Below are positions 31,127 through 40,888 of a stretch of 64,000 bases of DNA, piece by piece (positions within the stretch are counted from its first letter, which is position 1; each line of letters starts with the position of its first letter). The translations under genes and the position numbers were made by a program. Below the pieces are notes generated by a model. The model searched no databases and had not been told where the DNA came from. It saw nothing but the letters and a program-made list of their open reading frames with translations. This DNA comes from Streptomyces longwoodensis (lineage in GTDB: Bacteria > Actinomycetota > Actinomycetes > Streptomycetales > Streptomycetaceae): the NCBI RefSeq assembly GCF_001514125.1, contig NZ_KQ948550.1, positions 607,105 through 671,104 on the forward strand, given 5' to 3'.

Positions 31127-32113
31127 GTGGCCACCTCCACCACCCAGCCCCTGACCGGGGACGAGCCCGCCGGGCCGCCCCCGCGACCAGGCACCGCCCG
31201 GCGGCGCGGCGCGCTCCTGCACCGGCTCGACCTCAAGGGCGCCCCGTACGCCTTCGTCGCACCGTTCTTCGTGGTCTTCGCCGCGTTCAGCTTCTACCCG
31301 CTCGTCTACACCTTCTGGATCTCCCTGCACGACGTCGAGCTGGCCACCCTCGACGTCATGCAGTGGGTGGCGTTCGACAACTACGTCGAGCTGTGGGGCG
31401 ATTCCCGCTTCTGGAACGCGCTGCAGAACACGATCACCATCGGCGTCATCTCCACCGTGCCGCAGTTGCTGATGGCCCTCGGACTGGCCCACCTGCTCAA
31501 CTACCGCATGCGCGGCTCGCTGTTCTTCCGCGTCGCCTCGCTCGTGCCCTACGCGACCTCGGTCGCCGCGGCCGCCCTCGTCTTCACGATGATCTTCGAG
31601 CGCGACTTCGGCATGATCAACTGGGCGCTCGGCTCGGTCGGGATCGCCCCGGTGGACTGGGAGGCCGACAAGTGGCCCGCCCAGGTGGCCATCTCCACCA
31701 TCGTGATCTGGCGCTGGACCGGCTACAACGCCCTGCTCTACCTCGCCGCCATGCAGGCCATCCCGGCCGACCGCTACGAAGCCGCCTCCCTCGACGGGGC
31801 CTCCCGGTGGCAGCAGTTCACCCACGTCACGGTCCCCGGGATCCGCTCCACGATCGTCTTCACCATCGTGCTCTCCACGATCGGCGCCACGCAGCTGTTC
31901 GGTGAGCCGCTGATCTTCGGCCAGGGGCCCAACGGCGTGACCGGCGGCGCGGACAACCAGTACCAGACCCTGGGGCTGCTGCTGTACGAGGAGGGCTGGA
32001 AGAACTACCAGATGGGCCGCTCGGCGACCGTCGCCTGGGCCATGTTCCTGCTGCTCCTGCTCGTCTTCCTCGTGCAGCGCGTCGTCCAGCGCGTCCGCTC
32101 CCGTACGTCCTGA
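31127..32113 (+). CDS. Sugar ABC transporter permease (MalF/CebF type)
   Basis: This 328-aa membrane protein has six predicted helices after a ~35-residue cytoplasmic leader. The ABC-permease EAA loop reads EAASLDGASRWQQFTHVTVP, the usual contact for the ATPase. GTG start 31127 follows AGGAAGGA. The ATPase gene is not in this locus; in Streptomyces many such importers share the multitask ATPase MsiK, which is probably encoded elsewhere. Confidence 0.92.
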   Translation: MATSTTQPLTGDEPAGPPPRPGTARRRGALLHRLDLKGAPYAFVAPFFVVFAAFSFYPLVYTFWISLHDVELATLDVMQWVAFDNYVELWGDSRFWNALQNTITIGVISTVPQLLMALGLAHLLNYRMRGSLFFRVASLVPYATSVAAAALVFTMIFERDFGMINWALGSVGIAPVDWEADKWPAQVAISTIVIWRWTGYNALLYLAAMQAIPADRYEAASLDGASRWQQFTHVTVPGIRSTIVFTIVLSTIGATQLFGEPLIFGQGPNGVTGGADNQYQTLGLLLYEEGWKNYQMGRSATVAWAMFLLLLLVFLVQRVVQRVRSRTS

Positions 32114-32125
32114 CCCGGAGTCCCC

Positions 32126-33049
32126 ATGACCCTGCACAGTCTCCCGGCACAGAACGCCACCGCGGGCCCGGCCGCACCGGGGAAGGCGGCCCCCCGGGGC
32201 GGCCGCCGGCTGCTGCGCCAGCGCGCCGGGCGCCAGCACCACGCCGGCCCCCTCACCTACGTCCTGCTCGTCGTCATGGCGGTGCTGTCGCTCTTCCCGC
32301 TGTACTGGACGATGGTGGCCGCCTCGACCGACAACACCCGTGTCAGCCAGACCCCGCCGCCGTTCCTGCCGGGCCCGAACCTGTTCAGCAACCTGGCCCG
32401 CGCCTGGGACGAGGCGGCGATGGGCAAGGCGATGGTCAACAGCCTCATCGTGGCCGGGGTGATCGCCCTGTCCACCGTGCTGTTCGCGACGCTCGCCGGG
32501 TTCGCCTTCGCCAAACTGCGGTTCACGGGGCGCAACGCCCTGCTCACGCTGGTCATCGGGACCATGCTGGTGCCGCCGCAGCTCGGCGTCGTACCGCTGT
32601 TCATGATGATGGCCGACCTCGGCTGGTCCCAGCAGCTGCCCGCCGTCATCTTCCCGACCCTGGTGAGCGCGGTGGGCGTGTTCTTCATGCGGCAGTACCT
32701 GTCCGAGGCCCTGCCGGACGAACTGGTCGAGGCGGGACGCGTGGACGGGGCGCACTCGCTGCGGATCTTCTTCAGCATCGTGCTGCCCGTCGCCCGCCCC
32801 GCGATGGCCGTCCTGTTCATGATCACGTTCGTGCACGCCTGGAACGACTTCTTCTGGCCGTTCGTGGTGCTCGACATGACCAACCCGACCGTCCCCGTCG
32901 CCCTCACCCAGCTCAGCGCGGGGTACGTCCGCGACCAGTCGCTGATCATGGCCGGGGCCCTGCTCGGCACCCTGCCGCTACTGGCGATGTTCGTCGTCTT
33001 CGGCCGCCAGATCGTCAGCGGCATCATGGCGGGAGCCGTCAAGGGCTGA
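32126..33049 (+). CDS. Sugar ABC transporter permease (MalG/CebG type)
   Basis: This 307-aa permease is the partner of the preceding gene. After a polar leader it shows six helices and the EAA-like loop [21 protein letters not shown]. It starts 12 nt after the previous stop, so the two are co-transcribed and probably form a heterodimer in the membrane. Confidence 0.92.
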   Translation: MTLHSLPAQNATAGPAAPGKAAPRGGRRLLRQRAGRQHHAGPLTYVLLVVMAVLSLFPLYWTMVAASTDNTRVSQTPPPFLPGPNLFSNLARAWDEAAMGKAMVNSLIVAGVIALSTVLFATLAGFAFAKLRFTGRNALLTLVIGTMLVPPQLGVVPLFMMMADLGWSQQLPAVIFPTLVSAVGVFFMRQYLSEALPDELVEAGRVDGAHSLRIFFSIVLPVARPAMAVLFMITFVHAWNDFFWPFVVLDMTNPTVPVALTQLSAGYVRDQSLIMAGALLGTLPLLAMFVVFGRQIVSGIMAGAVKG

Positions 33050-33161
33050 CCGCCGCATCCACGCCCAAGTCGGTTGCCGTGCCGCTCTGTTGGGCCGTTC
33101 GGAGCCCTTCCCCACCGGATCGTCCGCGACCGTCGCACACCACCACCTCGAAAGGACTCAC

Positions 33162-34601
33162 GTGGTCACCGCAGCACAGCAGACCGCGTCCGCCCCGGAC
33201 GCCGCCCGCGCTTTCCCCAAGGGCTTCCTCTGGGGCTCCGCCACCGCTTCCTACCAGATCGAGGGGGCGGCCGCCGAGGACGGCAGGACGCCCTCCATCT
33301 GGGACACCTACGCCCGCACCCCGGGCCGGGTCCGCAACGGCGACACCGGCGACATCGCCACCGACCACTACCACCGCCGGCGCGAGGACGTCGCCCTCAT
33401 GGCCGAACTCGGCCTGGGCGCCTACCGCTTCTCCCTCGCCTGGCCCCGCATCCGGCCCACCGGCCGCGGGCCCGCCGCGCAGAAGGGCCTCGACTTCTAC
33501 CGGCGCCTCGTCGACGACCTGCTGGACAAGGGCATCCAGCCCGTCGCCACCCTCTACCACTGGGACCTCCCGCAGGAACTGGAGGACGCGGGCGGCTGGC
33601 CCGAGCGCGCCACGGCCGAGCGCTTCGCCGAGTACGCGGCCCTCGCGGCGGACGCCCTCGGCGACCGGGTGAAGACCTGGACGACGCTCAACGAACCCTG
33701 GTGCAGCGCCTTCCTCGGCTACGGCTCCGGCGTGCACGCCCCCGGCCGCACCGACCCGGTCGCCGCCCTGCGCGCGGCGCACCACCTCAACCTCGCCCAC
33801 GGCCTGGCCACCCGGGCGCTGCGCGACCGCCTCGGCACGGACGCGCAGGTCTCGGTCACCCTCAACATCCACCACGTCCGTCCGCTCACCGCGTCGGAGG
33901 GCGACGCGGACGCGGTCCGCCGGATCGACGCGCTCGCCAACCGGGTCTTCACCGGCCCGATGCTGACCGGCGCCTATCCGGAGGACCTGTTGAAGGACAC
34001 CGCCGGGCTGACCGACTGGTCCTTCGTCCAGGACGGCGACCTCGCGCGGATCCACCAGCCGCTGGACTTCCTCGGCGTCAACTACTACACGCCGACCGTG
34101 GTCTCCGAGGCCGACGGCAGCGGCACCCACACCTCCGACGGACACGGCAACAGCGCCCACAGCCCCTGGCCGGGTGCCGACCGGGTGGCCTTCCACCAGC
34201 CGCCGGGTGACACCACCGCGATGGGCTGGGCCGTCGACCCCAGCGGCCTGTACGACCTGTTGCGCCGGCTCACCGCCGACTTCCCGGGCCTGCCGCTGGT
34301 CATCACCGAGAACGGCGCCGCGTTCGACGACTACGCCGACCCCGAGGGCCGGGTCAACGACCCCGCCCGGATCGCCTACCTCCGCGGGCACCTCGCCGCG
34401 GTCCACCAGGCGATCCAGGACGGGTCGGACGTGCGCGGCTACTTCCTGTGGTCCCTGCTGGACAACTTCGAGTGGGCCCACGGCTACAGCAAGCGTTTCG
34501 GCGCGGTGTACGTCGACTACCCGACCGGCACGCGCATCCCCAAGGCCAGCGCCCGCTGGTACTCCGAGGTGGCCCGCACCGGCGTGCTCCCGGGCGCCTG
34601 A
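33162..34601 (+). CDS. GH1 beta-glucosidase (BglC-like)
   Basis: This 479-aa cytoplasmic glycoside hydrolase of family 1 has the acid/base Glu178 in TLNEPW and the nucleophile Glu383 in ITENGAAF. It also has the N-terminal [13 protein letters not shown] motif and LYHWDLP. Start GTG 33162 follows AAAGGA; an in-frame ATG 72 nt upstream has no ribosome site. It would hydrolyse imported cellobiose-like sugars to glucose. Position after cebEFG-like genes supports one catabolic operon, ended by the large hairpin at 34644-34684. Removal of a sugar from an inactive glycosylated product is an alternative, but less likely. Confidence 0.93.
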   Translation: MVTAAQQTASAPDAARAFPKGFLWGSATASYQIEGAAAEDGRTPSIWDTYARTPGRVRNGDTGDIATDHYHRRREDVALMAELGLGAYRFSLAWPRIRPTGRGPAAQKGLDFYRRLVDDLLDKGIQPVATLYHWDLPQELEDAGGWPERATAERFAEYAALAADALGDRVKTWTTLNEPWCSAFLGYGSGVHAPGRTDPVAALRAAHHLNLAHGLATRALRDRLGTDAQVSVTLNIHHVRPLTASEGDADAVRRIDALANRVFTGPMLTGAYPEDLLKDTAGLTDWSFVQDGDLARIHQPLDFLGVNYYTPTVVSEADGSGTHTSDGHGNSAHSPWPGADRVAFHQPPGDTTAMGWAVDPSGLYDLLRRLTADFPGLPLVITENGAAFDDYADPEGRVNDPARIAYLRGHLAAVHQAIQDGSDVRGYFLWSLLDNFEWAHGYSKRFGAVYVDYPTGTRIPKASARWYSEVARTGVLPGA

Positions 34602-34643
34602 GACACCGGTACGGCTCACCCTCCGACCCCGCGTGACGTCGCA

Positions 34644-34684
34644 CGCCGCCCCCGGTCCCGCACCTGCGGAGACCGGGGGCGGCG
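34644..34684. terminator. Strong bidirectional terminator hairpin
   Basis: Arms CGCCGCCCCCGGT (34644-34656) and ACCGGGGGCGGCG (34672-34684) pair perfectly, and the loop itself contains a CCGCA/TGCGG stem. It sits between the convergent beta-glucosidase and flavin reductase genes and separates the sugar island from the cluster on this side. Confidence 0.8.
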
Positions 34685-34731
34685 TCGTGCCGTGGGAGCG
34701 GTGACCCGAGCCCGCTGGGCCGGCGGGGCGT

Positions 34732-35256
34732 TCAGGCCGCCGGCTGCACCTCGGAGAACTGCGCCCGCCAGTACGCCAGCGGCGTGCGGGCCGGGCTCAC
34801 GTCGCCGTGCACCAGGCGGCCGACCAGGATCTGGTGGTCGCCCGCCAGGTGACTGCTCGTCAGCACGCACTCGGCGTGCGCGACGGTGGCGGGCAGGACC
34901 GGCGCGCCCGTGCGCTTGCCGGGGCTCCACGGCACGTCCGTGAAGCGCTCGGGCACCGGCGAGGCGAAGGTGCGGGCGGTGTCCTCCATGCCGGAGGACA
35001 GGAAGTTCACCGCGAAGGCCCCGCTCTCGTGGATGGCCTCCAGGGTGGCGCTGGGCTGCTTCACGCAGACCAGCAGCAGCGGCGGCGACGCCGAGACGCT
35101 GCACACCGCGCTGCACGTCAGGCCGCGCGGCTGGCCGTCGGCCGTCACGCTGGTGACGACGCTCACCCCGGTGGGCAGCGAACCCATCACGGAGCGGAAC
35201 GTCGACAGGTCCACCTGGTCCAACAGGGTTTCGACGGGCTGGTGTCGGTCGGACAT
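34732..35256 (-). CDS. Flavin reductase (FMN/FAD-binding, two-component type)
   Basis: This 174-aa flavin reductase-like protein has the family start STFRSVMGSLPTGVSVVT, then GQPRGLTCSAVCSVSASPP and GAFAVNFLS. Such enzymes pass reduced flavin to partner monooxygenases or halogenases. ATG 35256 is preceded by GAGGAT; a longer open frame starting at 35328 lacks a site. It closes the leftward operon that makes the pyrrole starter, so its most likely job is to supply FADH2 to the two intact halogenases. Confidence 0.9.
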   Translation of the reverse strand: MSDRHQPVETLLDQVDLSTFRSVMGSLPTGVSVVTSVTADGQPRGLTCSAVCSVSASPPLLLVCVKQPSATLEAIHESGAFAVNFLSSGMEDTARTFASPVPERFTDVPWSPGKRTGAPVLPATVAHAECVLTSSHLAGDHQILVGRLVHGDVSPARTPLAYWRAQFSEVQPAA

Positions 35257-35335
35257 CACAGGATCCTCACGGGTCAGGCCGAGTCGGGCCAGGGGGTCGC
35301 GGACGGAGAGGGCGGGCGCCGTGCGCACGGCGCGC

Positions 35336-36805
35336 TCACCCGACGCTGGTGATGCGTTCGACGAGGGCCGGCCGGTCCGTCTTGCCGTTGGCCGTCAGCG
35401 GCAGCTCGGGGACGGTGTGCACCGCGTCGACCACCATGTACAGCGGCAGCCGGTCCGCGCAGTCCCGCTTGAGGTCCAGCAGCCCCGGGCCGCTCGGCCC
35501 CTCGGGCACCACCACCGCGTGGATCTTGGCGTCCAGGCCGTCGCCCACGACCACGCAGGCCGCGGCGGCGACCTTCGGGTGGGAGCTCACCACGGCCTCG
35601 ATGTCGCCGAGTTCGATACGGTGGCCGCGCACCTTGACCATGTGGTCGCGCCGGCCGACGTACTCCAGCATCCCGTCGGGGCCCATCCGGCCGATGTCAC
35701 CGGTGAAGTAGGCGCCCTTCTGCGGCTCGCGGCCCCAGTAGCCGAGCATCACGGTCGGTCCGCTCACCACGATCTCGCCCTCGCGGGCGCGCGGCGGGTG
35801 CAGCCGTATCCGGTCGCCGGAGGCCGGGGCGCCGATCGGCAGCGGGCGGGTGCTGCCGAGGTCGCGGTCGGTGACCTCGTAACTGGTGCACACATTGGTC
35901 TCGGTGGGCCCGTACCAGTTGAACATCCGCACGTCCGGCCACGCCTTGCGCAGCTCGTGCACCTGCTGGACCGGGAACGGCTCCCCGGCGAAGACGCACA
36001 CCCTGAGCGCCTCGGGCGGATCGCCGGCCAGCAGGTCACCGCGCTGCATCATCAGGATCAGCGCGGACGGCACCGAGTACCAGACGCTGATCCGCTCCCG
36101 CTGCAACAGCGCGACCAGCTGCGGCGGGTCGTAGGCCAGGCCCTCGGGGACCAGCACCACCGACGCGCCCGCGTGGAAGGCGGCGTACAGGTCGAAGACG
36201 GACAGGTCGAAGTTGAACGGGGCGTGGTTGGACAGCCGGTCCGTGGCGGTCACGCCGACCTCGGCGACCGCCCAGGTGATGAAGGCGAGCGCGTTGCGGT
36301 GGCTGATGCACACGCCCTTCGGTTCCCCGGTCGAGCCGGAGGTGTAGAGGATGTACGCCGGGTCGTCGGGCTCGCCCGCGTGCACGGGCGGCGCCGCCGA
36401 GGCGGGTGCCTCCTCGCGCACGGCGTCGAACGCGGCCAGCGGCAGGTCCGCCTCCCAGCCGGACCCCTCGGCCCGCCGGATGCCGTCGGCGTCGGCGACC
36501 ACCAGCGCCGGGGAGCAGCCGGCCGCGATGCGGCGCACCCGCGCCGCGGGGTTGTTGGCGCTGACCGGGACGTACACCGCGCCGACGCGCAGCGCGCCCT
36601 GCATCAGGGCGATGGCGTCCAGTGTCTTGTGCGTCCACAGCACGACCCGGTCGCCGGGGCGGACCCCGCGGCGGTGCAGGGCGGCGGCGTAGCGGTCGGC
36701 GAGTTCGTCCAGCTCCCGGTAGCTGGCGACGCCCTGGGCCGAGCGGACGGCAGGCGCGTCCGGGGCGCGCCGGGCGGAGTCGATGACGAGCTGGTGGAGC
36801 CTCAC
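35336..36805 (-). CDS. L-prolyl-AMP ligase (PltF-like adenylating enzyme)
   Basis: This 489-aa stand-alone adenylation enzyme has the A3 motif YTSGSTGEPKG at 154-164, NWYGPTETNVCTS, YFTGDIG, GRRDHMVKVRGHRIE (A8) and a C-terminal PLTANGKTDR with the catalytic Lys. Length and context match enzymes that activate L-proline and load it onto a dedicated carrier protein in pyrrole pathways. The GTG at 36805 overlaps the stop of the upstream dehydrogenase gene (GTGA), giving translational coupling. Substrate is inferred from the adjacent dehydrogenase and the PltL-type carrier. Confidence 0.9.
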   Translation of the reverse strand: MRLHQLVIDSARRAPDAPAVRSAQGVASYRELDELADRYAAALHRRGVRPGDRVVLWTHKTLDAIALMQGALRVGAVYVPVSANNPAARVRRIAAGCSPALVVADADGIRRAEGSGWEADLPLAAFDAVREEAPASAAPPVHAGEPDDPAYILYTSGSTGEPKGVCISHRNALAFITWAVAEVGVTATDRLSNHAPFNFDLSVFDLYAAFHAGASVVLVPEGLAYDPPQLVALLQRERISVWYSVPSALILMMQRGDLLAGDPPEALRVCVFAGEPFPVQQVHELRKAWPDVRMFNWYGPTETNVCTSYEVTDRDLGSTRPLPIGAPASGDRIRLHPPRAREGEIVVSGPTVMLGYWGREPQKGAYFTGDIGRMGPDGMLEYVGRRDHMVKVRGHRIELGDIEAVVSSHPKVAAAACVVVGDGLDAKIHAVVVPEGPSGPGLLDLKRDCADRLPLYMVVDAVHTVPELPLTANGKTDRPALVERITSVG

Positions 36806-37935
36806 AGTCCCATCTCCTTCACGATGAGTTGGCGTTGGATGTCGGAGGTCCCGGAGAAGATCGTGCTGGGCACGGCGTCGCGCAGGGCGGCCTCGATGCC
36901 GTCCTCGCGCAGGTAGCCCCGCCCGCCGAAGATCCGTACGGCGTCGGTGGCCGACGCCAGCACGCCCTCGGAGACGGCGAGCTTCGACAGGGCGACCTCG
37001 AGCACGGACGGCTCGCCCCGGTCCATCGACCAGCAGGCCCGGTACAGCAGCAGCCGGGCGCTCTCCAGGCGCAGTGTGATGTCGGCGATCCGGTGCGAGA
37101 CCGCCTGGAAGTCGCCGATGCGTCGCCCGAACTGCCGGCGGGAGCGTGCGTGGTCGACGCACTGCCCGAGCAGCCGGTCCAGCAGGCCGACGTAGAGGGC
37201 GAACAGACAGGCCCGCTCCCAGCCCATGGAGTGCTGGAAGATCGCCGCGCCGCCGCCGACCGTGCCGAGCACCTGCTCGTCGGGGACGAAGCAGTCCTCG
37301 AAGGTGACCGCGCCGGCGGGCACGGAGTGCATGCCCATCTTGTCGTAGGGGCGGCCCACGACGACGCCCTCGGCCGTCCGGTCGACGACGAAGCCGGTGA
37401 CGCCGAGGAACCCGGCCTTGGGGTTGACGGTCGCGTACGTGACGTACACGTCGGAGGCGGGCCCGTTGGTGACGAAGCTCTTGGTGCCGTTGAGCAGCCA
37501 GCCGCCGTCCGTGCGGGTCGCGGTCGTGGACAGCGCGGAGGAGTCGGAGCCGGCCTCCGGCTCGGTCATCGCGTTGCCCGCGATCAGCCGGCCCGAGGCC
37601 AGGCCCGGCAGCAGCCGGCGCCGTACGGCGTCCGTGCCGAAGGCGACGACCGGCATGGCGCAGGCGAAGGTGTGCGCACCGGCGGCGAACACCAGGCCGG
37701 TGTCGGGGCAGCCGCGGCCCACCGCCTCCACGACGCGCGCGGTGTCCAGGGCGCCCAGGCCCCCGCCGCCGTACTCCGTCGGCAGGGGCGCGCCGAGCAC
37801 GCCGATCTCGCCGAGCGCCAGCCAGTCCTTGCGGTCGTAGAAGCCGGTGCCGGGCGGGTCCGGGAAGGCCGCCCGCGTCGCCTCCAACACCTCGTCGTAG
37901 CGGGCCTGTTGCCCGTCACTCCAACCGAACTCCAC
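36802..37935 (-). CDS. L-prolyl-carrier-protein dehydrogenase (PltE-like, acyl-CoA dehydrogenase fold)
   Basis: This 377-aa FAD enzyme of the acyl-CoA dehydrogenase superfamily has NAMTEPEAGSDSSAL, the FAD-binding segment after TKSFVTNGP, RRQFGRRIGDFQAV and a C-terminal IFGGRGYLRE. Coupled to a proline-AMP ligase and a carrier protein, it is the enzyme that oxidises prolyl-S-carrier by four electrons to pyrrole-2-carboxyl-S-carrier. GTG 37935 follows CAGGAG; a longer frame to 38007 lacks support. The start is within the citrate synthase-dehydrogenase-ligase-reductase operon. Confidence 0.9.
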   Translation of the reverse strand: MEFGWSDGQQARYDEVLEATRAAFPDPPGTGFYDRKDWLALGEIGVLGAPLPTEYGGGGLGALDTARVVEAVGRGCPDTGLVFAAGAHTFACAMPVVAFGTDAVRRRLLPGLASGRLIAGNAMTEPEAGSDSSALSTTATRTDGGWLLNGTKSFVTNGPASDVYVTYATVNPKAGFLGVTGFVVDRTAEGVVVGRPYDKMGMHSVPAGAVTFEDCFVPDEQVLGTVGGGAAIFQHSMGWERACLFALYVGLLDRLLGQCVDHARSRRQFGRRIGDFQAVSHRIADITLRLESARLLLYRACWSMDRGEPSVLEVALSKLAVSEGVLASATDAVRIFGGRGYLREDGIEAALRDAVPSTIFSGTSDIQRQLIVKEMGL

Positions 37936-38016
37936 GTGTGCTCCTGGGATACGGGGAAGGGGACGCCCTCCCGGGTCGGGCGGTGCGCGGGGCCGTCCCC
38001 GCCTCACCTCAACGGG

Positions 38017-39417
38017 TCAGTGCTGCTCGGGCACGTGGCGCAGGTTGCGCGGGCCGACGTAGCGCAGCCGGGGGTGGATGCGGCCCTGCTGGGCGCGCTG
38101 CTCCTCGGCGTGGGCGAGCCAGCCGGCCACCCGGGCCGCCGCGAACATGGGGACGAACAGGTCGGAGGGCATGCCGAGCATGTGGTAGATCGCGGCCGCG
38201 TAGCAGTCCACGGTCAGGTAGGGGCGGGGCCCCTTCGAGGGGTGGGCGGCGGTCCGTACGGCGTCCAGCACCTGGAGCACGTGGTCGCTGCCGGGGTCGC
38301 CGCGGAAGCGCCGGGCCGCGTCGCGCAGCGGCCGCACCCGGGGGTCCTCCTCGGCGTAGGACACCGGGCGGCGGGCCGCGGCGGCGTCGGCGCGGCCGCG
38401 CAGGTAGGCGGCCACCGTCCGGGGGTCGGTGTCGCCGCTCGCCAGGTCGATCACCTGGTGGGCGGCGCCGCCGTGCAGGGGGCCGGTGAAGGTGGCGAGC
38501 GCCACGGTGATGGTGGCGAAGGTGTCGGCGCCGGTGGCGGCCGCGACGCGGGCCGCGAACGCCGAGGCGTTGCAGCCGTGTTCGGCCTGGAGGATCAGGC
38601 ACAGGTCGACCAGCCGCACCCGCTCCGGGTCCCGGGGCAGGCCCAGCAGGTGCAGGATGTTCTCGGCGTGGCTGAGGTCGGGGCGGGGCCGGGGCAGCGG
38701 GCGCCGGGCACGGGCCGCCTGCTGGGTGGCGAAGATCGTGGGGATGCGGGCGATCAGCCGTTCCCCGAGGCCGATGTGGGCGGCCGGGTCGGCGTCGGCC
38801 TCGGCGGCCACGGCGAGCGCGGAGACGGCGGTGCGCAGCACCGACGAGGGGGAGGAGGCCGCGTTCGCGGTGAGGTTGGCGGCGACCGCGACGGGCAGGT
38901 CGCGGGCCGCGGCGAGCCGGGCCCGGAAGGCGGCCAGCTCCTCGGCGTCCGGCAGCCAGCCGCGCAGCAGCAGGTGGACGACCTCCTCGTAGGTGGTGCG
39001 GCCGAGCAACTCCTCGATGGGGTAGCCCCGGTAGGCCAGCCGGCCGCGCACGGGGTCGACCTCGGAGATGCCCGTCTCGCCGACCACCAGCTCCGACACG
39101 GCCTCGGGCGGTCCGGCCGCCGGTTCGGCGGGCGGGGCGGGCCGTGCGGGGACGAGCGCGGAGGCGTCCTCGGGGGCCTTCAGCCCGGACAGTTCGGCGA
39201 GGCGTTCGTCGTAGAACGCGCGGAGTTGGCCCACGGACTCGATGCGCTCGATCAGCCGGTCGTCCAGTGTGGTCCCCAGCTCGTGCTCCAGGTGGACCTG
39301 GAGTTCCACGGCCGTGAGGTCGTCCCAGCTGTTGACGGTGCGTAGCTGCAACTCGTCCCCGATGAACTCCGAGGGCATGTCGAAGACTCGGGACAACGTG
39401 CTGATGACGGGGTGCAC
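38017..39417 (-). CDS. Serine-less acyl-carrier-like domain fused to a citrate synthase-type enzyme
   Basis: This is a 466-aa protein. Residues 1-75 look like an acyl carrier fold (NSWDDLTAVELQVHLEHELG), but the phosphopantetheine Ser of D-S-L is Asp33 (DDL). A Pro/Ala linker leads to a citrate/2-methylcitrate synthase domain (about 110-465) with GETGISEVDPVRGRLAYRGY, AEHGCNASAFAAR, GPLHGGAA and VDCYAAAIY, so the two His and the Asp of the catalytic set are present. Citrate synthases condense acyl-CoA with oxaloacetate. AAGGAG ends directly at an ATG (39426), so the GTG at 39417, nine nt further on, is the better start. Role in the cluster is unknown. Confidence 0.8.
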   Translation of the reverse strand: MHPVISTLSRVFDMPSEFIGDELQLRTVNSWDDLTAVELQVHLEHELGTTLDDRLIERIESVGQLRAFYDERLAELSGLKAPEDASALVPARPAPPAEPAAGPPEAVSELVVGETGISEVDPVRGRLAYRGYPIEELLGRTTYEEVVHLLLRGWLPDAEELAAFRARLAAARDLPVAVAANLTANAASSPSSVLRTAVSALAVAAEADADPAAHIGLGERLIARIPTIFATQQAARARRPLPRPRPDLSHAENILHLLGLPRDPERVRLVDLCLILQAEHGCNASAFAARVAAATGADTFATITVALATFTGPLHGGAAHQVIDLASGDTDPRTVAAYLRGRADAAAARRPVSYAEEDPRVRPLRDAARRFRGDPGSDHVLQVLDAVRTAAHPSKGPRPYLTVDCYAAAIYHMLGMPSDLFVPMFAAARVAGWLAHAEEQRAQQGRIHPRLRYVGPRNLRHVPEQH

Positions 39418-39526
39418 CTGGGCCATCTCCTTGTCTGTACGTCGCTTCCCGCGCCGGGTCGCGGATGGCGGGAAGCGGGAGTGGGGGGACCGGCCGGCCG
39501 GCCGGCGGACCCCGCCCCGGCCGGCG

Positions 39527-40858
39527 TCAGCCGGCGAGGTCGGGCGCCTTGTCCGGGGCCTTGCCGGCGAACCGGACGACGGGCTTGTCCTGGGCGGGCG
39601 CCTGCACCAGGTCGATGCGCGCCCGCGGGAAGAGGTAGGGCAGCAGGGGCCCGGTCATCGCCGTGGTGATCAGGGCCATCAGGACCATCTCGGTGAACAG
39701 GCTGTCGTCGAGCACGCCGAGGTTCAGTCCGACGCCCAGGATGATCAGTTCGGTCAGGCCCCGGGTGTTCATCAGCACGCCCACCCCGGTCGACTCGCGC
39801 CAGGTCAGCCCGAAGGAGCGGGCCGGCAGTCCGGCGCCCAGGACCTTGCCGAGGATGGACGCGGTCAGGATGAGGGCCAGTTCGAGCCAGCCGGTCGCGG
39901 AGACGCCGGCGACGTCCACGGACAGGCCGGTGATGATGAAGTACACCGGCAGCAGCAGCTCCCCGGCGTGCTCCAGCGGGCGCAGCATGCGTTCCTGGAG
40001 CATCGCCTGGGGTTTGCGCGGCATGACCAGGCCGAAGGCGAACGCGCCGAAGATGGGGTGGATGCCGATCTTCGAGGTGGTGTAGGCGGACAGCAGCAGA
40101 CCGGCGGTGACCAGCGCGGCCAGTTGGGCGCCTGAGCCCCGGCGGGAGATCCACAGGACGGCCCGCGCGAGCAGCGGCCGCACGACGCAGATCATCGCGG
40201 CACCGTACCCGGCGGACATCCAGAGGGTGTCGGTGAAACCGGTGGGCCCGGACGCGGTGACGATGGCGACCACCCCGGCCAGCAGGCACCAGGCGAGCAC
40301 GTCGCCGAACGCGGCGCTGGTGAGGGCGAGCGCGCCGATCTTCGTGCGGCTGAGGTTGTTGTCCTTCAGGATGCGGGCCAGCACGGGGAACGCGGTGATG
40401 GACATGCTGACGCCCAGGTAGAGGACGAAGGAGAACCAGGGCACCTTGTCGCCGCCGACCACGGAGTGGTTGTGGTACAGCAGTGCGGCGACGCCCATGC
40501 CGAGGGCCAGTGGGGTGAGGATGCTGCCCGCGGTGACCCCGGCCACCGAGCGCTTGTTGCGCCCCATGGTGGCGCCGTCCAGTTCCCAGCCGATGGTGAA
40601 CATGAACAGCAGCAGCCCGATCTGGGCCACGGTCGACAGCAACGGGCGTACCTCGGTAGGAAACAGACGGTGCGTCAGGTCGCCCGGCAGCAGTCCGAGC
40701 AGGCTCGGTCCGAGCAGGATGCCCGCGGTGATCTCGCCGATCACGGCGGGCTGGCGTATGCGCCGCGAGAGCCGGGCGAGGAGGGTGCCCGTGACCAGGA
40801 TGACGGCGATCCCGGCGAAGGCGGTGGCCTGTAAGGATTCCAGCTGGTGCGGGGTCAC
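39527..40858 (-). CDS. CPA2-family cation/proton antiporter
   Basis: This 443-aa membrane protein has about 12-13 helices. It shows the family's early segment RQPAVIGEITAGILLGPSLL, the helix SITAFPVLARILKDNNL, the Asp in AAFGDVLAW, and MNTRGLTELIILGVG. It exchanges Na+ or K+ for H+ across the membrane. GTG 40858 follows AGGAG. It is the first gene of the starter-making operon and faces CCR across a region with cluster operators. Chlorinated acylpyrrole-phenols can act as protonophores, so this pump may protect the producer's pH balance; that is an inference from position and expected product. Confidence 0.85.
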   Translation of the reverse strand: MTPHQLESLQATAFAGIAVILVTGTLLARLSRRIRQPAVIGEITAGILLGPSLLGLLPGDLTHRLFPTEVRPLLSTVAQIGLLLFMFTIGWELDGATMGRNKRSVAGVTAGSILTPLALGMGVAALLYHNHSVVGGDKVPWFSFVLYLGVSMSITAFPVLARILKDNNLSRTKIGALALTSAAFGDVLAWCLLAGVVAIVTASGPTGFTDTLWMSAGYGAAMICVVRPLLARAVLWISRRGSGAQLAALVTAGLLLSAYTTSKIGIHPIFGAFAFGLVMPRKPQAMLQERMLRPLEHAGELLLPVYFIITGLSVDVAGVSATGWLELALILTASILGKVLGAGLPARSFGLTWRESTGVGVLMNTRGLTELIILGVGLNLGVLDDSLFTEMVLMALITTAMTGPLLPYLFPRARIDLVQAPAQDKPVVRFAGKAPDKAPDLAG

Positions 40859-40888
40859 GGCAGCTCCTAGAGCGTTGAGCGTTAAATT

